From Chloroflexota bacterium (GTDB lineage Bacteria; Chloroflexota; Limnocylindria; Limnocylindrales; CSP1-4): DNA of 32,812 nt. Under the pieces are notes generated by a model that saw nothing but the letters and a program-made list of their open reading frames with translations, was not told the DNA's origin and did not search any database. The position numbers and the translations under genes are program-made. Position 1 is the stretch's first letter, and each line of letters starts with the position of its first letter. Location of the stretch: assembly GCA_025351245.1 (NCBI GenBank), contig JANXWH010000135.1, positions 1 through 32,812 on the forward strand, in the 5' to 3' direction. Below, one piece after another: positions 1-11,334 of the stretch.

Positions 1-1
1 G

Positions 2-130
2 CCCGGTGACAACGTCGAGATGAGCGTCGAGCTCATCACCCCGATCGCGGTCGAGATCGGGCAGCGCTTCGCGATCCGCGAGGGTGGCCGAACCGTCGGC
101 GCCGGCGCGATCGTGAGCATCGTCGAGTAA
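2..130 (+). CDS. tuf: Elongation factor Tu, C-terminal fragment (5' truncated by window)
   Basis: Frame 2 translates [42 protein letters not shown], the canonical EF-Tu C-terminus; immediately precedes rpsJ. Confidence 0.95.
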   Translation, partial: PGDNVEMSVELITPIAVEIGQRFAIREGGRTVGAGAIVSIVE

Positions 131-134
131 CCCG

Positions 135-443
135 ATGCCAAAGCAGCGGATCCGGATCCGCCTCAAGGCCTACGACCACCGCCTGCTTGACCAGTCGGCG
201 GCCCAGATCGTCGAGACCGCCCAGCGGACCGGCGCCGACGTGGTCGGCCCCGTCCCGCTCCCGACGCGGATCGAGAAGTTCACCGTGCTCCGGTCGCCCT
301 TCATCGACAAGGACAGCCGGGAGCAGTTCGAGATCCGCACGCACAAGCGACTCGTCGACATCCTCGACCCGTCGGCCAAGACGGTCGACGCCCTGATGCG
401 CCTCTCGCTCGCGGCGGGAGTCGACATCGAGATCAAGATGTGA
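135..443 (+). CDS. rpsJ: 30S ribosomal protein S10
   Basis: [56 protein letters not shown]10 operon position. Confidence 0.98.
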   Translation: MPKQRIRIRLKAYDHRLLDQSAAQIVETAQRTGADVVGPVPLPTRIEKFTVLRSPFIDKDSREQFEIRTHKRLVDILDPSAKTVDALMRLSLAAGVDIEIKM

Positions 444-450
444 CGCCCGA

Positions 451-1059
451 ATGAGCATTGGATTGATCGGCCGCAAGGTCGGCATGACCCAGGTCTTCCA
501 GGCCGACGGCACCATGATCCCGGTGAGCGTCATGGCCGTGGGGCCGAACACCGTGACGCGTCTCCGGACGCCGGAACGGGACGGCTACACGGCTGTGCAG
601 CTCGGGATCGAGCCATCGAAGAAGCTCAACAAGCCCGAATCCGGGCAGCTCAAGGAGCTTCCCAAGGTCGCGGTGATCCGCGAGTTCCGGCTCGAGGACG
701 TCTCGGAGTACATCGTCGGGCAGACGCTCGACGTCAACCTCTTCGCGGTCGGCGACATCATCCACGTCACCGGAACGTCGAAGGGCAAGGGCTTCGCGGG
801 CAACATCAAGCGGAACAACTTTCACCGTGGCCCGAAGACGCACGGCTCCGACCACCATCGCGCGCCGGGCTCCATCGGCCCGGGCACGACGCCCGGCCGC
901 GTCTACCGGGGCATGAAGATGGCGGGCCACATGGGTGACGACCGCGTCACCGTCAAGAAGCTGCGCGTCGTGCGCGTCGATTCCGAGCGCAACCTCCTCC
1001 TCGTGAAGGGGTCCGTGCCGGGGGCGCCGAACGCGCTTGTCCTCGTGAAGAAGGCCTGA
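451..1059 (+). CDS. rplC: 50S ribosomal protein L3
   Basis: [14 protein letters not shown] start and [24 protein letters not shown] motif. Confidence 0.98.
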   Translation: MSIGLIGRKVGMTQVFQADGTMIPVSVMAVGPNTVTRLRTPERDGYTAVQLGIEPSKKLNKPESGQLKELPKVAVIREFRLEDVSEYIVGQTLDVNLFAVGDIIHVTGTSKGKGFAGNIKRNNFHRGPKTHGSDHHRAPGSIGPGTTPGRVYRGMKMAGHMGDDRVTVKKLRVVRVDSERNLLLVKGSVPGAPNALVLVKKA

Positions 1060-1061
1060 CG

Positions 1062-1685
1062 ATGCCGCAGACCACGCTCTATGCCCGGACGGGCGAGGCG
1101 ATCGGAACCGTGGAGCTCTCCGAGGAGCTCTTCGCCGCCCCGGTCAACGCGGCCGTCCTCCACCAGGTGGTGACCGCGCAGCTCGCCGGTCGCCGGCTTG
1201 GCACCAGCGACACGAAGACGCGCGGCGAGGTCGCCGGCGGCGGCAGGAAGCCATATCGCCAGAAGGGGACTGGCAGGGCCCGCCAGGGCTCGCGCCGAGC
1301 GCCGCACTTCACCGGCGGCGGCGTCGTCTTCGGGCCGCACCCGCGTTCCTACGCCCAGCGCCTGCCGCGGAAGATGAAGCGCCTCGCGCTCCGTGGCGCA
1401 CTCACCGCGAAGTTCGGCAGCGACGCGATCCGGGTCCTCGACGCCTTCGGGCTGGAGGCGATCCGGACGAAGGAGCTGCTGGGCGTCCTGGAGAACCTCA
1501 AGGTTGCCGGCCGGGTCCTGATCGTCTCGCCGGCCCGGGATGAGCGTCTCGATCTCTCGGCGCGGAACCTGCCCCGCGTGGCGGTCCTCCTCGCCGACTC
1601 GCTCAACGTCGTGGACCTGCTCAATGCGGACACGATCGTGATCGAGCAGCCTGCGCTCGCCCGCCTCGAGGAGGTGTACGCATGA
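1062..1685 (+). CDS. rplD: 50S ribosomal protein L4
   Basis: [47 protein letters not shown] motif; operon position. Confidence 0.97.
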   Translation: MPQTTLYARTGEAIGTVELSEELFAAPVNAAVLHQVVTAQLAGRRLGTSDTKTRGEVAGGGRKPYRQKGTGRARQGSRRAPHFTGGGVVFGPHPRSYAQRLPRKMKRLALRGALTAKFGSDAIRVLDAFGLEAIRTKELLGVLENLKVAGRVLIVSPARDERLDLSARNLPRVAVLLADSLNVVDLLNADTIVIEQPALARLEEVYA

Positions 1686-1984
1686 CGCTGACCGCCCACG
1701 ACGTCATCGTCCGGCCGATCATCAGCGAGAAGTCGATGGACGAGTCCGGCCGCGGCAAGTACACGTTCGAGGTTCACGGCGACGCCACGAAGATCCAGGT
1801 CAAGGCGGCCGTCGAGGAGCTCTTCAAGGTCCAGGTCACAGCGGTCAACGTCCTCACGACGAAGGCCAAGGAGAAGCGGCGCGGAACAAAGCGTGGCCGC
1901 ATCACGGGCTGGACCACGCCCTGGCGCAAGGCGATCGTGACGCTCGCCGCGGGCCAGAAGATCGAATTCTTCGAGGGGGTGTAG
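1682..1984 (+). CDS. rplW: 50S ribosomal protein L23
   Basis: [13 protein letters not shown]..., [35 protein letters not shown]; 4-nt overlap with rplD. Confidence 0.97.
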   Translation: MTLTAHDVIVRPIISEKSMDESGRGKYTFEVHGDATKIQVKAAVEELFKVQVTAVNVLTTKAKEKRRGTKRGRITGWTTPWRKAIVTLAAGQKIEFFEGV

Positions 1985-1986
1985 CG

Positions 1987-2817
1987 ATGCCGCTCCGGAG
2001 CTACAAGCCCACCTCGGCTGGCCGACGGTTCATGACCCGCTCGACGTTCGAGGAGATCACCACCAAGGAGCCGTACAAGCCGCTGCTGGAACCGAAGAAG
2101 CGCGGCTCGGGCCGGAACAACCAGGGCCGCCTCACCGTCCGCCATCGTGGCGGCGGCGAGAAGCAGCACTACCGGATCATCGACTTCAAGCGCGACAAGG
2201 TCGGGGTACCGGCCAAGATCGCCACGGTCGAGTACGACCCGAACCGGTCCGCCCGGATCGGCCTCCTGCACTACCGGGACGGCGAGAAGCGCTACATGCT
2301 CCTGCCGCACGGCCTCAAGGTCGGCGACCTCGTGGTCGCCGGGCCCGACGCCGAGGCCCGGGTGGGGAACGCCCTGCCGCTGGCAAGCATCCCGCTGGGG
2401 ACCACGATCCACAATATCGAGCTCGTGCCGGGCAAGGGTGGCCAGATCGTCCGCTCCGCGGGCGGTGCGGCGCAGCTCCTCGCCAAGGAGGGCGACTACG
2501 CCACCGTCCGACTCCCGTCGGGCGAGATGCGTCGCGTGCCGCTGCGCTGCGTGGCGACGATCGGGCAGGTCTCCAACCTTGACCACGAGAACCAGAGCCT
2601 CGGGAAGGCCGGCCGGGCCCGCCACATGGGCCTTCGTCCGGAGACCCGGGGCGTCGCGATGACCCCACGCGACCATCCGCACGGCGGCGGCGAGGGCAAG
2701 TCCCCGACGGGAATGCCCCCCAAGACGCCGTGGGGGAAGCCGGCGATGGGGTACCGGACGCGGCGCGCGACGACAGGTGATCGCCTGATCGTCCGGTCGC
2801 GGCACCGCAAGTCGTAG
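1987..2817 (+). CDS. rplB: 50S ribosomal protein L2
   Basis: [61 protein letters not shown] motif. Confidence 0.98.
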   Translation: MPLRSYKPTSAGRRFMTRSTFEEITTKEPYKPLLEPKKRGSGRNNQGRLTVRHRGGGEKQHYRIIDFKRDKVGVPAKIATVEYDPNRSARIGLLHYRDGEKRYMLLPHGLKVGDLVVAGPDAEARVGNALPLASIPLGTTIHNIELVPGKGGQIVRSAGGAAQLLAKEGDYATVRLPSGEMRRVPLRCVATIGQVSNLDHENQSLGKAGRARHMGLRPETRGVAMTPRDHPHGGGEGKSPTGMPPKTPWGKPAMGYRTRRATTGDRLIVRSRHRKS

Positions 2818-2830
2818 GAGGAGCAGAAGC

Positions 2831-3115
2831 ATGTCGCGTTCGGTCAAGAAAGGACCGTTCGTCGAGGCGCGGCTCCTCGGCCGCGTCCAGGAGATGAACA
2901 AGAAGAACGAGCGGAAGATCGTCCGCACGTGGTCGCGCGCCTCGGTCGTCTTCCCGGACTTCATCGGGCACACGATCGCCGTCTACAACGGCCGTAAGCA
3001 CGTGCCCGTCTACGTCACCGAGAACATGGTCGGTCATCGACTGGGCGAGTTCGCCCCGACCCGCACGTTCCGCGGGCACGACAAGAAGACCGACCGTTCC
3101 ACGGCAATGCGGTAG
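2831..3115 (+). CDS. rpsS: 30S ribosomal protein S19
   Basis: [16 protein letters not shown]...[39 protein letters not shown]; upstream SD aggagg. Confidence 0.98.
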   Translation: MSRSVKKGPFVEARLLGRVQEMNKKNERKIVRTWSRASVVFPDFIGHTIAVYNGRKHVPVYVTENMVGHRLGEFAPTRTFRGHDKKTDRSTAMR

Positions 3116-3126
3116 GGGACGAGATC

Positions 3127-3465
3127 GTGCGCGTTTCCGCCACCGCCAAATACCTCCGCGGGTCCACCCGCAAGGCAAACCTCGTCACGTCGGCGATCCG
3201 CGGGCGCCGGGTCGAGGACGCGAGCGCGATCCTGCGCTTCATGCCGCAGGGAGCCGCGCGCGACGTCGCTCGCGTCCTCGCGAGCGCGACCGCGAATGCC
3301 GAGAACAACCACAACCTCGCGGCCGAGGACCTCGTGATCGTGGAGGCCCACGCGAACGAGGGCCCCACGCTCAAGCGCTGGAAGCCGCGAGCCCAGGGAC
3401 GGGCCTTCGCCATCCACAAGCCGATGACCCACATCACCATCGTCCTCGAAGAACGGGAGGCCTGA
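3127..3465 (+). CDS. rplV: 50S ribosomal protein L22
   Basis: [30 protein letters not shown]...[22 protein letters not shown] start. Confidence 0.97.
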   Translation: MRVSATAKYLRGSTRKANLVTSAIRGRRVEDASAILRFMPQGAARDVARVLASATANAENNHNLAAEDLVIVEAHANEGPTLKRWKPRAQGRAFAIHKPMTHITIVLEEREA

Positions 3466-3466
3466 C

Positions 3467-4156
3467 ATGGGACACAAGGTCCACCCGTACGGCTTCCGCC
3501 TGGGGACGAGCCGGACCTGGTCCGCGAAGTGGTACGCCGACAAGGATTACGCAACGCTGCTCCAGGAAGACCTCGCCATGCGCAAGCTCATCGAGCGGCG
3601 CCTGGCCAACGCCAGCGTCGGCGGCGTCGAGATCGAGCGCGGCATCAACTACGTGACGGTGACGATCCACACGGCGAAACCGGGCATCGTCATCGGCAAG
3701 GGCGGCGCGAACGTCGAGGTCCTCCGCAAGCAGATCGGCGACCTCACGAAGCCCCGCAAGGTGAAGCTCGAGATCAAGGAGATCCGCCAGCCGGAGCTCG
3801 ACGCGTATCTCGTGGCCGCCAACGTGGCCCAGCAGCTGAGCCGCCGGATCGCCTTCCGCAAGGCCATGAAGCAGGCAATCCAGCGCACGATGAAGGCGGG
3901 CGCGAAGGGCGTGAAGGTGGCCGTCGCCGGCCGCCTCGGCGGCTCGGAGATGGCGCGCCGCGAGTGGGACCGCGAGGGTCGCATCCCGCTCGGCACGCTC
4001 CGCGCCGACATCAGCTACGGCTACGTCCTCTCGCGGACCACGTACGGCACCATCGGCGTGAAGGTCTGGATCTACCGGGGTGACGTCCCCGACCAGCGGG
4101 TCCCGCGGCCGGCGGCTGCCCAGCTGGCCGCGCCCGTCGCGGCCCAGGGGGTATGA
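3467..4156 (+). CDS. rpsC: 30S ribosomal protein S3
   Basis: [15 protein letters not shown] domain [38 protein letters not shown]. Confidence 0.98.
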   Translation: MGHKVHPYGFRLGTSRTWSAKWYADKDYATLLQEDLAMRKLIERRLANASVGGVEIERGINYVTVTIHTAKPGIVIGKGGANVEVLRKQIGDLTKPRKVKLEIKEIRQPELDAYLVAANVAQQLSRRIAFRKAMKQAIQRTMKAGAKGVKVAVAGRLGGSEMARREWDREGRIPLGTLRADISYGYVLSRTTYGTIGVKVWIYRGDVPDQRVPRPAAAQLAAPVAAQGV

Positions 4157-4160
4157 CGCC

Positions 4161-4580
4161 ATGCTGATGCCCCGCCGCGTCAAGCATCGCAAGGTCATGC
4201 GCGGCCGGATGACCGGGATGGCCAAGGGCGGCGCCGCCGTCTCCTTCGGGGAGTTCGGCCTGATCACCCTGGAGCCTGCCTGGATCACGAGCCGCCAGAT
4301 CGAGGCTGCCCGACGCGCCATGACCCGTTCGGTGAAGCGCGGCGGCAAGATCTGGATTCGGATCTTCCCGGACAAGCCGGCCACCAAGAAGCCGGCGGAG
4401 ACCCGGATGGGCTCCGGCAAGGGCGCCCCCGACCACTGGGTCGCCGTCGTGCGGCCCGGCCGGATCCTCTTCGAGATGGCCGGGGTGGACCGCGAGCAGG
4501 CCGTCGAGGCGATGCGCCTTGCCAGCCACAAGCTCCCGGTCGCCACGCGCTTCATCGTGAAGGAGGAGGAGAGCGCGTGA
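4161..4580 (+). CDS. rplP: 50S ribosomal protein L16
   Basis: [34 protein letters not shown]...[19 protein letters not shown] at 4161 chosen over the upstream ORF start at 4080. Confidence 0.97.
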   Translation: MLMPRRVKHRKVMRGRMTGMAKGGAAVSFGEFGLITLEPAWITSRQIEAARRAMTRSVKRGGKIWIRIFPDKPATKKPAETRMGSGKGAPDHWVAVVRPGRILFEMAGVDREQAVEAMRLASHKLPVATRFIVKEEESA

Positions 4581-4783
4581 TTGACATCGACAAGCTGCGC
4601 GCCCTGTCGGACGCGGAGCTGGACCAGGCGCTCAAGGACGCGAAGCGAGACCTCTGGCAGGCCCGCTTCGAGCTCGCCACGCGCCAGCTGAAGGACTACA
4701 CCGCGATCTCCGGCACTCGCCGGACGATCGCCCGGATCCTCACCGTCCGCTACGAGCGCAAGCTCGTGGACAAGAGCGCGTAG
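4577..4783 (+). CDS. rpmC: 50S ribosomal protein L29
   Basis: [57 protein letters not shown]. Confidence 0.95.
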   Translation: MIDIDKLRALSDAELDQALKDAKRDLWQARFELATRQLKDYTAISGTRRTIARILTVRYERKLVDKSA

Positions 4784-4793
4784 GGGGCCCGGT

Positions 4794-5174
4794 ATGGCAG
4801 GAGCAACAGACGTGCAGGGCAATCGGAAGACGAAGGTCGGGCGCGTCGTCAGCGACAAGATGGACAAGACGATCATCGTCTCCGTCGAGCGCCTGACGCG
4901 CCATCCGCTCTACAAGCGGGTGATCCGGGCCTCCAGCAAGTTCGCGGCGCACGACGAGCTCAACGCGGCGCGCGTGGGCGACACCGTCCGCATCGAGGAG
5001 TCCCGACCGCTGTCGCGGACGAAGCGCTGGCGGCTCGTCGAGGTCATCTCTCGGGCAGGTGAGGACCAGCCATCCGAGCTCGTGGTCGACGAGTCGGCCA
5101 CGACCGAGGTGATCCACGCCGCAGCGCATCCGGGCAAGGCGCATGCCGGGGCCGGGGAGGGGACCGAGGCGTGA
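4794..5174 (+). CDS. rpsQ: 30S ribosomal protein S17 with C-terminal extension
   Basis: [70 protein letters not shown] then about 40 additional residues. Confidence 0.95.
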   Translation: MAGATDVQGNRKTKVGRVVSDKMDKTIIVSVERLTRHPLYKRVIRASSKFAAHDELNAARVGDTVRIEESRPLSRTKRWRLVEVISRAGEDQPSELVVDESATTEVIHAAAHPGKAHAGAGEGTEA

Positions 5175-5539
5175 TCCAGCAGCAGACCCGGCTCCGCGTT
5201 GCGGACAACACGGGCGCCCGCGTGATCCAGTGCATCCGGATCATCGGCCGCTCGCGCGCGACGACCGCGGAAGTCGGCGACGTCATCGTCGCCAGCGTCA
5301 AGCAGGCGATCCCGAACGCCGCAGTCAAGAAGGGCGACGTGGTGCGAGCCGTCGTGGTTCGCACGGCGAAGGAGTACGGCCGGCCGGATGGCAGCTACAT
5401 CCGGTTTGACGAGAACGCCGCCGTCCTCATCAACAACCAGGGCAACCCGCGCGGCACGCGGATCTTCGGCCCCGTGGCGCGCGAGCTTCGCGATCGGAAC
5501 TACATGAAGATCGTCTCGCTCGCGCCGGAGGTGCTCTGA
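5171..5539 (+). CDS. rplN: 50S ribosomal protein L14
   Basis: [24 protein letters not shown]...[32 protein letters not shown] start overlapping the rpsQ stop. Confidence 0.98.
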   Translation: MIQQQTRLRVADNTGARVIQCIRIIGRSRATTAEVGDVIVASVKQAIPNAAVKKGDVVRAVVVRTAKEYGRPDGSYIRFDENAAVLINNQGNPRGTRIFGPVARELRDRNYMKIVSLAPEVL

Positions 5540-5540
5540 G

Positions 5541-5942
5541 ATGGCCCGTGCCGTCGCACCCCGCGTGACCAAGGTCCCCGACATCCGCAAGGGTGACACG
5601 ATCCTCGTGCTTGGCGGCAAGGATGCCGGCAAGCGGGGGACGGTGGAGCGCGTCGACCGGCCCCTGAAGCTGGGCACGCCGTACCGCGTGGTGGTCCAGG
5701 GGCTGAACATCGCGAAGCGGCACACGAAGCCGCGCCCGCGCATGAACCAGAACGATCGCGTGCCGCAGATGCAGCAGGGCGGCATCGTCGAGAAGCCGCT
5801 TCCGATGGCCGTGGGGAAGGTCATGTTGGTCTGCCCCCGCTGCGACCAGCCGACGCGCATCCGCCACCTCCTCCTGGAGAGCGGCGCGCGCGTCCGAGCC
5901 TGCGGCCGCTGTGGCCAGCCGGTGGAGGTGAAGGGCGCGTGA
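5541..5942 (+). CDS. rplX: 50S ribosomal protein L24
   Basis: [27 protein letters not shown] motif; C-terminal [10 protein letters not shown]...[13 protein letters not shown]. Confidence 0.96.
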   Translation: MARAVAPRVTKVPDIRKGDTILVLGGKDAGKRGTVERVDRPLKLGTPYRVVVQGLNIAKRHTKPRPRMNQNDRVPQMQQGGIVEKPLPMAVGKVMLVCPRCDQPTRIRHLLLESGARVRACGRCGQPVEVKGA

Positions 5943-6481
5943 GCAGCAACCTGAAGGGGCGCTACGCGACCGAGGTCGTCCCGGCGCTAACCAAGCAGTT
6001 CGCCTATACGAACCCGATGCAGGTGCCGCGACTCGAGAAGATCGTGGTCAACATCGGGCTCGGCGAGGCGCTCACGAACGCCAAGGCGCTCGACGCGGCC
6101 GTCGGCGACCTGGCCCTCATCACGGGCCAGAAGCCGATTGTCACGAAGGCAAAGCGCTCCATCGCCCAGTTCCGTCTCCGGACGGGCAACACCATCGGCG
6201 CCAAGGTGACCCTCCGCGGCGAGCGGATGTGGGACTTCATGGAGCGCCTCACCGTCCTGGCGCTCCCGCGTATCCGCGACTTCCGGGGCATCCCGGCCAA
6301 GTCGTTCGACGGGCGCGGCAACTACAGCCTCGGGATGCGCGAGCAGCTCGCGTTCCCCGAGATCGATTACGACAAGGTCGACCGTCTCCGCGGGCTGGAG
6401 ATCAGCATCGTGACGACGGCGAAGACCGACGAGGAGTCCCGGAAACTTCTGGAGCTCCTCGGCATGCCCTTCGCCGGCTAG
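5939..6481 (+). CDS. rplE: 50S ribosomal protein L5
   Basis: [62 protein letters not shown] start. Confidence 0.98.
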   Translation: MSSNLKGRYATEVVPALTKQFAYTNPMQVPRLEKIVVNIGLGEALTNAKALDAAVGDLALITGQKPIVTKAKRSIAQFRLRTGNTIGAKVTLRGERMWDFMERLTVLALPRIRDFRGIPAKSFDGRGNYSLGMREQLAFPEIDYDKVDRLRGLEISIVTTAKTDEESRKLLELLGMPFAG

Positions 6482-6497
6482 CGCGGGGAGGAGGACC

Positions 6498-6683
6498 ATG
6501 GCCAAGAAATCGCTGATTGCCAAGGCAAAGCGAACGCCCAAGCACAAGGTGCAGGCCTATCACCGGTGCACGCTGTGTGGTCGGCCCCGTGCCTACATGC
6601 GCCGGTTTGCGCTCTGCCGCATCTGCTTCCGGGAGCGCGCCCTCGCGGGCGAGGTCCCGGGCGTGACGAAGTCGAGCTGGTGA
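6498..6683 (+). CDS. rpsZ: 30S ribosomal protein S14 type Z (zinc-binding)
   Basis: 61 aa; [38 protein letters not shown] with two CxxC pairs. Confidence 0.97.
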   Translation: MAKKSLIAKAKRTPKHKVQAYHRCTLCGRPRAYMRRFALCRICFRERALAGEVPGVTKSSW

Positions 6684-6690
6684 GCCGACC

Positions 6691-7089
6691 ATGAACGTCT
6701 CCGATCCGATCGCGGACATGCTCACGCGTATCCGCAATGCGTCGCGCGCGCACCACCTCGAGGTGGTCGTGCCGACATCCCGGGTGAAGCGCGAGATCGC
6801 ACGCATCCTCGTCGATGAGGGCTTCATCGCCTCCTTCAGCGAGGGCCGGGACGGGGTGCACCCCGTCATCACGCTCCACCTCAAGTACGTCGACGGCAAG
6901 GCATCGGTCGTGTCCGGGCTCAAGCGCATCAGCAAGCCCGGGCTCCGCGTCTACGCCCGCAAGACGGACATCCCCCGGGTCCTCGGCGGCCTGGGCATCG
7001 TCATCGTCAGCACCAGCCAGGGGATCATGACCGGCGCGCAGGCTCGCAAGGCCCAGCTCGGCGGCGAAGTCCTCGCGTACGTCTGGTAG
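6691..7089 (+). CDS. rpsH: 30S ribosomal protein S8
   Basis: [38 protein letters not shown]...[27 protein letters not shown]. Confidence 0.98.
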   Translation: MNVSDPIADMLTRIRNASRAHHLEVVVPTSRVKREIARILVDEGFIASFSEGRDGVHPVITLHLKYVDGKASVVSGLKRISKPGLRVYARKTDIPRVLGGLGIVIVSTSQGIMTGAQARKAQLGGEVLAYVW

Positions 7090-7100
7090 GGAGGACGGCG

Positions 7101-7652
7101 ATGTCGCGTATCGGCCGTCAGCCGATCCTCCTGCCCGCGGGCGTCGAGATCAAGCTCGACGGCCCGGTCATTACCGTGACGGGCCCGAGGGGCACCCTGA
7201 CCCGCTCCATCCCGGCCGCGATGACCGTGGAGACCGGGGAAGGTAGCCTCCTGGTAACCCGTCCCTCGGACCTCAAGCAGCACAAGCAGCTCCATGGGCT
7301 GACCCGGACGCTCATCGCCAACATGGTGGAGGGCGTCACGAACGGCTACCGGAAGAGCCTCGAGATCACCGGCGTCGGCTACCGTGCCCAGAAGATCGGC
7401 GACAAGCTGCAGCTCAATCTCGGGTACAGCCATCCCGTCGAGATCGTTCCGCCGGACGGCATCAGCTTCGTGGTCGAGAGCCCGATCAAGCTGGCCGTCC
7501 TCGGCATCGACAAGGAGCTCGTCGGCCAGGTTGCCGCCCGTGTCCGGGCCACCCGGAAGCCGGAGCCATACAAGGGCAAGGGCGTCCGCTACTCGGGCGA
7601 GGTGATCCGCCGCAAGGCTGGCAAGGCCGGCAAGATCGGCGGAAAGAAGTAA
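7101..7652 (+). CDS. rplF: 50S ribosomal protein L6
   Basis: [33 protein letters not shown]...GVGYRAQ...[27 protein letters not shown]. Confidence 0.98.
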   Translation: MSRIGRQPILLPAGVEIKLDGPVITVTGPRGTLTRSIPAAMTVETGEGSLLVTRPSDLKQHKQLHGLTRTLIANMVEGVTNGYRKSLEITGVGYRAQKIGDKLQLNLGYSHPVEIVPPDGISFVVESPIKLAVLGIDKELVGQVAARVRATRKPEPYKGKGVRYSGEVIRRKAGKAGKIGGKK

Positions 7653-7668
7653 CGGAAGGACGACCACG

Positions 7669-8031
7669 ATGACGAAGGCCGCCACGCGCGGCGCCGCCCG
7701 GCAGAAACGGCACGAGCGGATTCGCCTCCGACTGGAGGGGACGTCCGCGCGGCCGCGCCTGGCGGTCTTCCGCAGCCTCAACCACATCTATGCACAGGTG
7801 ATCGACGACACCGCCGGTCGCACCCTCGCTGCCGCGTCCTCCCTGGAGCCGGAGCTCAAGGGAGGGAAGCAGACGAAGGTCGACGAAGCGAAGGTGGTCG
7901 GACGCCTGGTCGCCGAGCGGGCCCGAACCGCCGGGGTCGCGCAGGTTGTCTTCGACCGAGCCGGGTATCGCTACCACGGCCGGGTCAAGACGCTCGCCGA
8001 CGCCGCGCGGGAAGCCGGTCTCGACTTCTAA
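7669..8031 (+). CDS. rplR: 50S ribosomal protein L18
   Basis: [47 protein letters not shown]...[27 protein letters not shown]. Confidence 0.97.
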   Translation: MTKAATRGAARQKRHERIRLRLEGTSARPRLAVFRSLNHIYAQVIDDTAGRTLAAASSLEPELKGGKQTKVDEAKVVGRLVAERARTAGVAQVVFDRAGYRYHGRVKTLADAAREAGLDF

Positions 8032-8048
8032 GGAGGAGAAGACCGCCA

Positions 8049-8582
8049 GTGGCCAGGATCGATTCCACCAAGCTCACGCTCGAAGAGCGTGTCGTCCAGA
8101 TCAACCGCGTCGCCAAGGTCGTCAAGGGCGGGCGACGCTTCAGCTTCTCCGCGGTCGTCATCGTCGGTGACGGCCACGGCCACGTCGGCGCCGGGCTCGG
8201 CAAGGCCGGCGAGGTGCCCGAGGCCATCCGCAAGGGCGTCGAGGACGCGAAGAAGAACCTCATCCGGATCCCGACCGTGGGGACCACCATCCCGCACGAG
8301 GTCCGCGCCGAGTTCGCGGCCGCCAGGGTGCTGCTCAAGCCCGCCTCGCAGGGGACGGGCGTCATCGCCGGCGGATCCGTCCGCGCGGTCGTGGAGGCCG
8401 CCGGCATCCGCGACATCCTCTCCAAGGTCCACGGCTCCACGAACCCGGTGAACGTCGTTCGCGCCACGATCGAGGCCCTGCGCGGCCTCTCTTCCGCGGA
8501 GGAGATCTCCGCGCGTCGGGGCGTGCCCGTCCGGCTCTTCGTCGCCGGCCAGCCAGCCGCGGAGGCCGCAGATGGCCGGTAG
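8049..8582 (+). CDS. rpsE: 30S ribosomal protein S5
   Basis: [65 protein letters not shown] start. Confidence 0.98.
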   Translation: MARIDSTKLTLEERVVQINRVAKVVKGGRRFSFSAVVIVGDGHGHVGAGLGKAGEVPEAIRKGVEDAKKNLIRIPTVGTTIPHEVRAEFAAARVLLKPASQGTGVIAGGSVRAVVEAAGIRDILSKVHGSTNPVNVVRATIEALRGLSSAEEISARRGVPVRLFVAGQPAAEAADGR

Positions 8583-8781
8583 GCTCCGCGTGACCCAGGT
8601 CAAGAGCACGATCAGCCACATCGCCCGCAACCGCGGGACGATCAAGGCGCTCGGGCTCCACCGGATCGGCGACACCGTCGTCGTTCCCGACAACGACGCG
8701 ACGCGCGGCATGGTCCGCGCGGTCCGCTTCCTCGTCGAGGTGGAGGAGCTCCCCGAGACCGCGGCAGAGGAGACCCGATGA
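8572..8781 (+). CDS. rpmD: 50S ribosomal protein L30
   Basis: [55 protein letters not shown]; overlaps rpsE by 11 nt. Confidence 0.95.
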   Translation: MAGRLRVTQVKSTISHIARNRGTIKALGLHRIGDTVVVPDNDATRGMVRAVRFLVEVEELPETAAEETR

Positions 8782-9335
8782 AGCTTCACGATCTGCGGCC
8801 CGCCGTGGGCGCGCACACCGCGAAGACCCGCGTCGGCCGCGGCATCGCCGCCGGCAAGGGCAAGACGGCCGGCCGCGGAACGAAGGGGCAGAAGTCCCGC
8901 GCGGGCAGCTCCATCCCCGCCTGGTTCGAGGGCGGCCAGACCCCGATCCACATCCGGATCCCGAAGCTGCGCGGCTTCCGCAACATCAACCGGATCGAGT
9001 ACGAGGTCGTCAACGTGGGCGCCATCAGCGCCGCGATCGAGCTCGGCCGGCTGCCGGAGGGCGACCTGCCCGGCGCCCCGAAACGGGCCACGCCCGCTCC
9101 GGTCACCGTGAACCAGGAGCTGCTCCGAATGGCCGGCCTCGTGCGCAGTCTCGACAAGCCGCTCAAGATTCTCGGCAGCGGTGACGTGAGCCGGCCGATG
9201 TTCGTGGTCGCCGATGCGTTCACGAAGAGCGCCCGCGAGAAGATCGAGGGCGCCGGCGGGACGGTCCAGGTGATCGAGATCCCGACGTCCCTGCTCGCCG
9301 CCATCGGCGTCGAGCCCGCGGCCGACGCGGACTGA
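8778..9335 (+). CDS. rplO: 50S ribosomal protein L15
   Basis: [67 protein letters not shown]. Confidence 0.97.
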   Translation: MKLHDLRPAVGAHTAKTRVGRGIAAGKGKTAGRGTKGQKSRAGSSIPAWFEGGQTPIHIRIPKLRGFRNINRIEYEVVNVGAISAAIELGRLPEGDLPGAPKRATPAPVTVNQELLRMAGLVRSLDKPLKILGSGDVSRPMFVVADAFTKSAREKIEGAGGTVQVIEIPTSLLAAIGVEPAADAD

Positions 9336-9347
9336 CGCGGCCCCGCC

Positions 9348-10631
9348 GTGTTCGACTCCCTCCTCAATGCGTTTCGGGCGCCGGACATCCGGCGCCGGAT
9401 CCTCTTCGTCCTGGGGGTCCTGATCATCTTCCGGGCGCTCGCCCACGTTCCCGTCCCCGGCGCGGACCCGACGAAGCTCGCCCAGTTCTTCAAGGACAAC
9501 GCGCTCTTCGGCCTGCTGGACCTGTTCTCGGGCGGCGGGCTGTCGCGGTTCTCCGTGGTAGGTCTGGGCGTCAACCCGTACATCAACGCGTCGATCATCA
9601 TGCAGCTGATGACCGGCGTCGTCCCCGCCCTCACCGCGCTCCAGCGCGAGGGTGAGTACGGGCGCAACAAGATCAACCAGTACACCCGCTACCTCTCCGT
9701 GCCGCTTGCGGTCCTCCAGAGCTACGGGTTCCTGGCCGTCCTCAACCAGGCGGGCGTGCTCAACACGCGCTTCGATCTCGCCTCGTTCGAGACGTTGACC
9801 CAGATCATCACCCTGACGGCCGGCTCGATTCTCCTCATGTGGCTCGGCGAGCTCATCACGGAGAAGGGGATCGGCAACGGGATCAGCTTCATCATCTTTG
9901 CGGGCATCGTGGGTCGCGCGCCCCAGGCCGTCCGGACCTTCCTCGATTCGCCCAACCTCGCGGCTTTCGCGATCTTCGCCGTCTTCGGCGTGGCGGCCAT
10001 CGCCGCGATCGTCTTCATCACCGAGGGCCAGCGGCGGATCCCGATCCAGTACGCGAGCCGCGTCCGGGGTCGGCGGATGTACCAGGGCGGCACCACGTTC
10101 CTGCCGCTCCGGGTCAACCAGGCGGGCGTCATCCCGATCATCTTCGCGGTGAGCATCCTGCTCTTCCCCAGCCAGATCGCCGGCTACTTTGCCCAGAGCC
10201 AGGTGCCGCTCATCAAGGACATCGCCACGTTCTTCGTCAACACGTTCGGACCGTCGAACCTGCTCGTCTACGGGTCGCTGTACTTCCTCCTGACCGTCGG
10301 CTTCACGTACTTCTACACCGCATTCACGTTCAAACCGGACGAGACGGCGGAGCAGCTCAGGAAGAACGGCGGCTTCATCCCGGGCATTCGTCCAGGGCGG
10401 CCGACCCAGGACTACCTGGCCCGCGTGGTCAACCGGATCACGGTCGCCGGGGCGCTCTTCCTGGGCCTCGTGGCGGTCTCGCCGTACCTGTTCCAGGCGT
10501 TCATCCCGGGCCTCGCCGGCCTCTCCCTTGGCGGCACCAGCATCCTCATCGCCGTCTCCGTCGTGGTCGAGACGATGAAGCAGCTGGATGCGCAGCTCAT
10601 GATGCGGAACTACGAGGGGTTCATCCGGTGA
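9348..10631 (+). CDS. secY: Preprotein translocase subunit SecY
   Basis: 427 aa hydrophobic; VPVPGADP..., VGLGVNPYINASIIMQLMTGVVPAL, GGTTFLPLRVNQAGVIPIIFA, KNGGFIPGIRPGRPTQDYL; GTG start. Confidence 0.97.
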   Translation: MFDSLLNAFRAPDIRRRILFVLGVLIIFRALAHVPVPGADPTKLAQFFKDNALFGLLDLFSGGGLSRFSVVGLGVNPYINASIIMQLMTGVVPALTALQREGEYGRNKINQYTRYLSVPLAVLQSYGFLAVLNQAGVLNTRFDLASFETLTQIITLTAGSILLMWLGELITEKGIGNGISFIIFAGIVGRAPQAVRTFLDSPNLAAFAIFAVFGVAAIAAIVFITEGQRRIPIQYASRVRGRRMYQGGTTFLPLRVNQAGVIPIIFAVSILLFPSQIAGYFAQSQVPLIKDIATFFVNTFGPSNLLVYGSLYFLLTVGFTYFYTAFTFKPDETAEQLRKNGGFIPGIRPGRPTQDYLARVVNRITVAGALFLGLVAVSPYLFQAFIPGLAGLSLGGTSILIAVSVVVETMKQLDAQLMMRNYEGFIR

Positions 10632-10659
10632 GCGCGGGCCGGGCCGCGGCTGGCGTGCC

Positions 10660-11334
10660 GTGATGAGGATGCTCGTCCTGCTCGGCGCCCCGGGCGCCGG
10701 GAAGGGGACCCAGGCCCACGTCCTCGCCCGCCACTTCGGGCTGCCCAGGGTGGCGACCGGCGATCTCTTTCGGGGCGCCGCCCGGGATGGCAGCCCGCTC
10801 GGGCTCGCGGCGCGTGGGTACATGGAGCGCGGCGAGCTCGTGCCCGACGAGATCACGGTTGAAATGCTGCTCGAGCGGCTGGATGCCCCGGACGCCGAGC
10901 GCGGGGCCATCCTCGACGGGTTCCCGCGCACCCGCGCCCAGGCGGAGGCCCTGGATCGGGCGCTCGCCGAGCGCGGGACGGTCGTCGACGCGGCGCTCCT
11001 CGTGGACGTCCCCACTGGAGAGCTGCTCCAGCGCCTGACCGGGCGCTGGCTCTGCGGCGCTGTCGGCCACACGTATCACGAGACCGCGTACCCGCCCCGC
11101 GTGCCGGGCATCTGCGACATCGACGGCTCGGCGCTGATCCAGCGCGACGATGACCGGCCGGAGATCGTCAAGGCCCGGCTCGAGAAGCAGCTCGGCGCCC
11201 TTGCGGATGTCGTCGAGCACTACCGTGCCGCCGGCGTCCTCCAGGCGGTGGACGGTCGCCGGCCGATCGCTTCGGTCACGAACGACCTCCTCGACGCGAT
11301 CGAGCCGATCCCGTACTGGCGCACCAGCCCGTGA
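10660..11334 (+). CDS. adk: Adenylate kinase
   Basis: LLGAPGAGKGTQA P-loop, DGFPRTRAQAEALD, lid GRWLCGAVGHTYHETAYPPRVPGICDIDG; GTG 10660 or ATG 10663 start. Confidence 0.96.
   Translation: MMRMLVLLGAPGAGKGTQAHVLARHFGLPRVATGDLFRGAARDGSPLGLAARGYMERGELVPDEITVEMLLERLDAPDAERGAILDGFPRTRAQAEALDRALAERGTVVDAALLVDVPTGELLQRLTGRWLCGAVGHTYHETAYPPRVPGICDIDGSALIQRDDDRPEIVKARLEKQLGALADVVEHYRAAGVLQAVDGRRPIASVTNDLLDAIEPIPYWRTSP

Noticed and set aside
6498-6683. Short S14 considered as a truncated gene
   Set aside because: It is the complete zinc-binding type Z form (61 aa with two CxxC pairs), a normal variant.
8028-11072. 1014-aa antisense ORF
   Set aside because: Opposite well-identified rpsE-rpmD-rplO-secY-adk; composition is D/R/E/G-rich as expected from the complement of high-GC codons; no recognisable domain.
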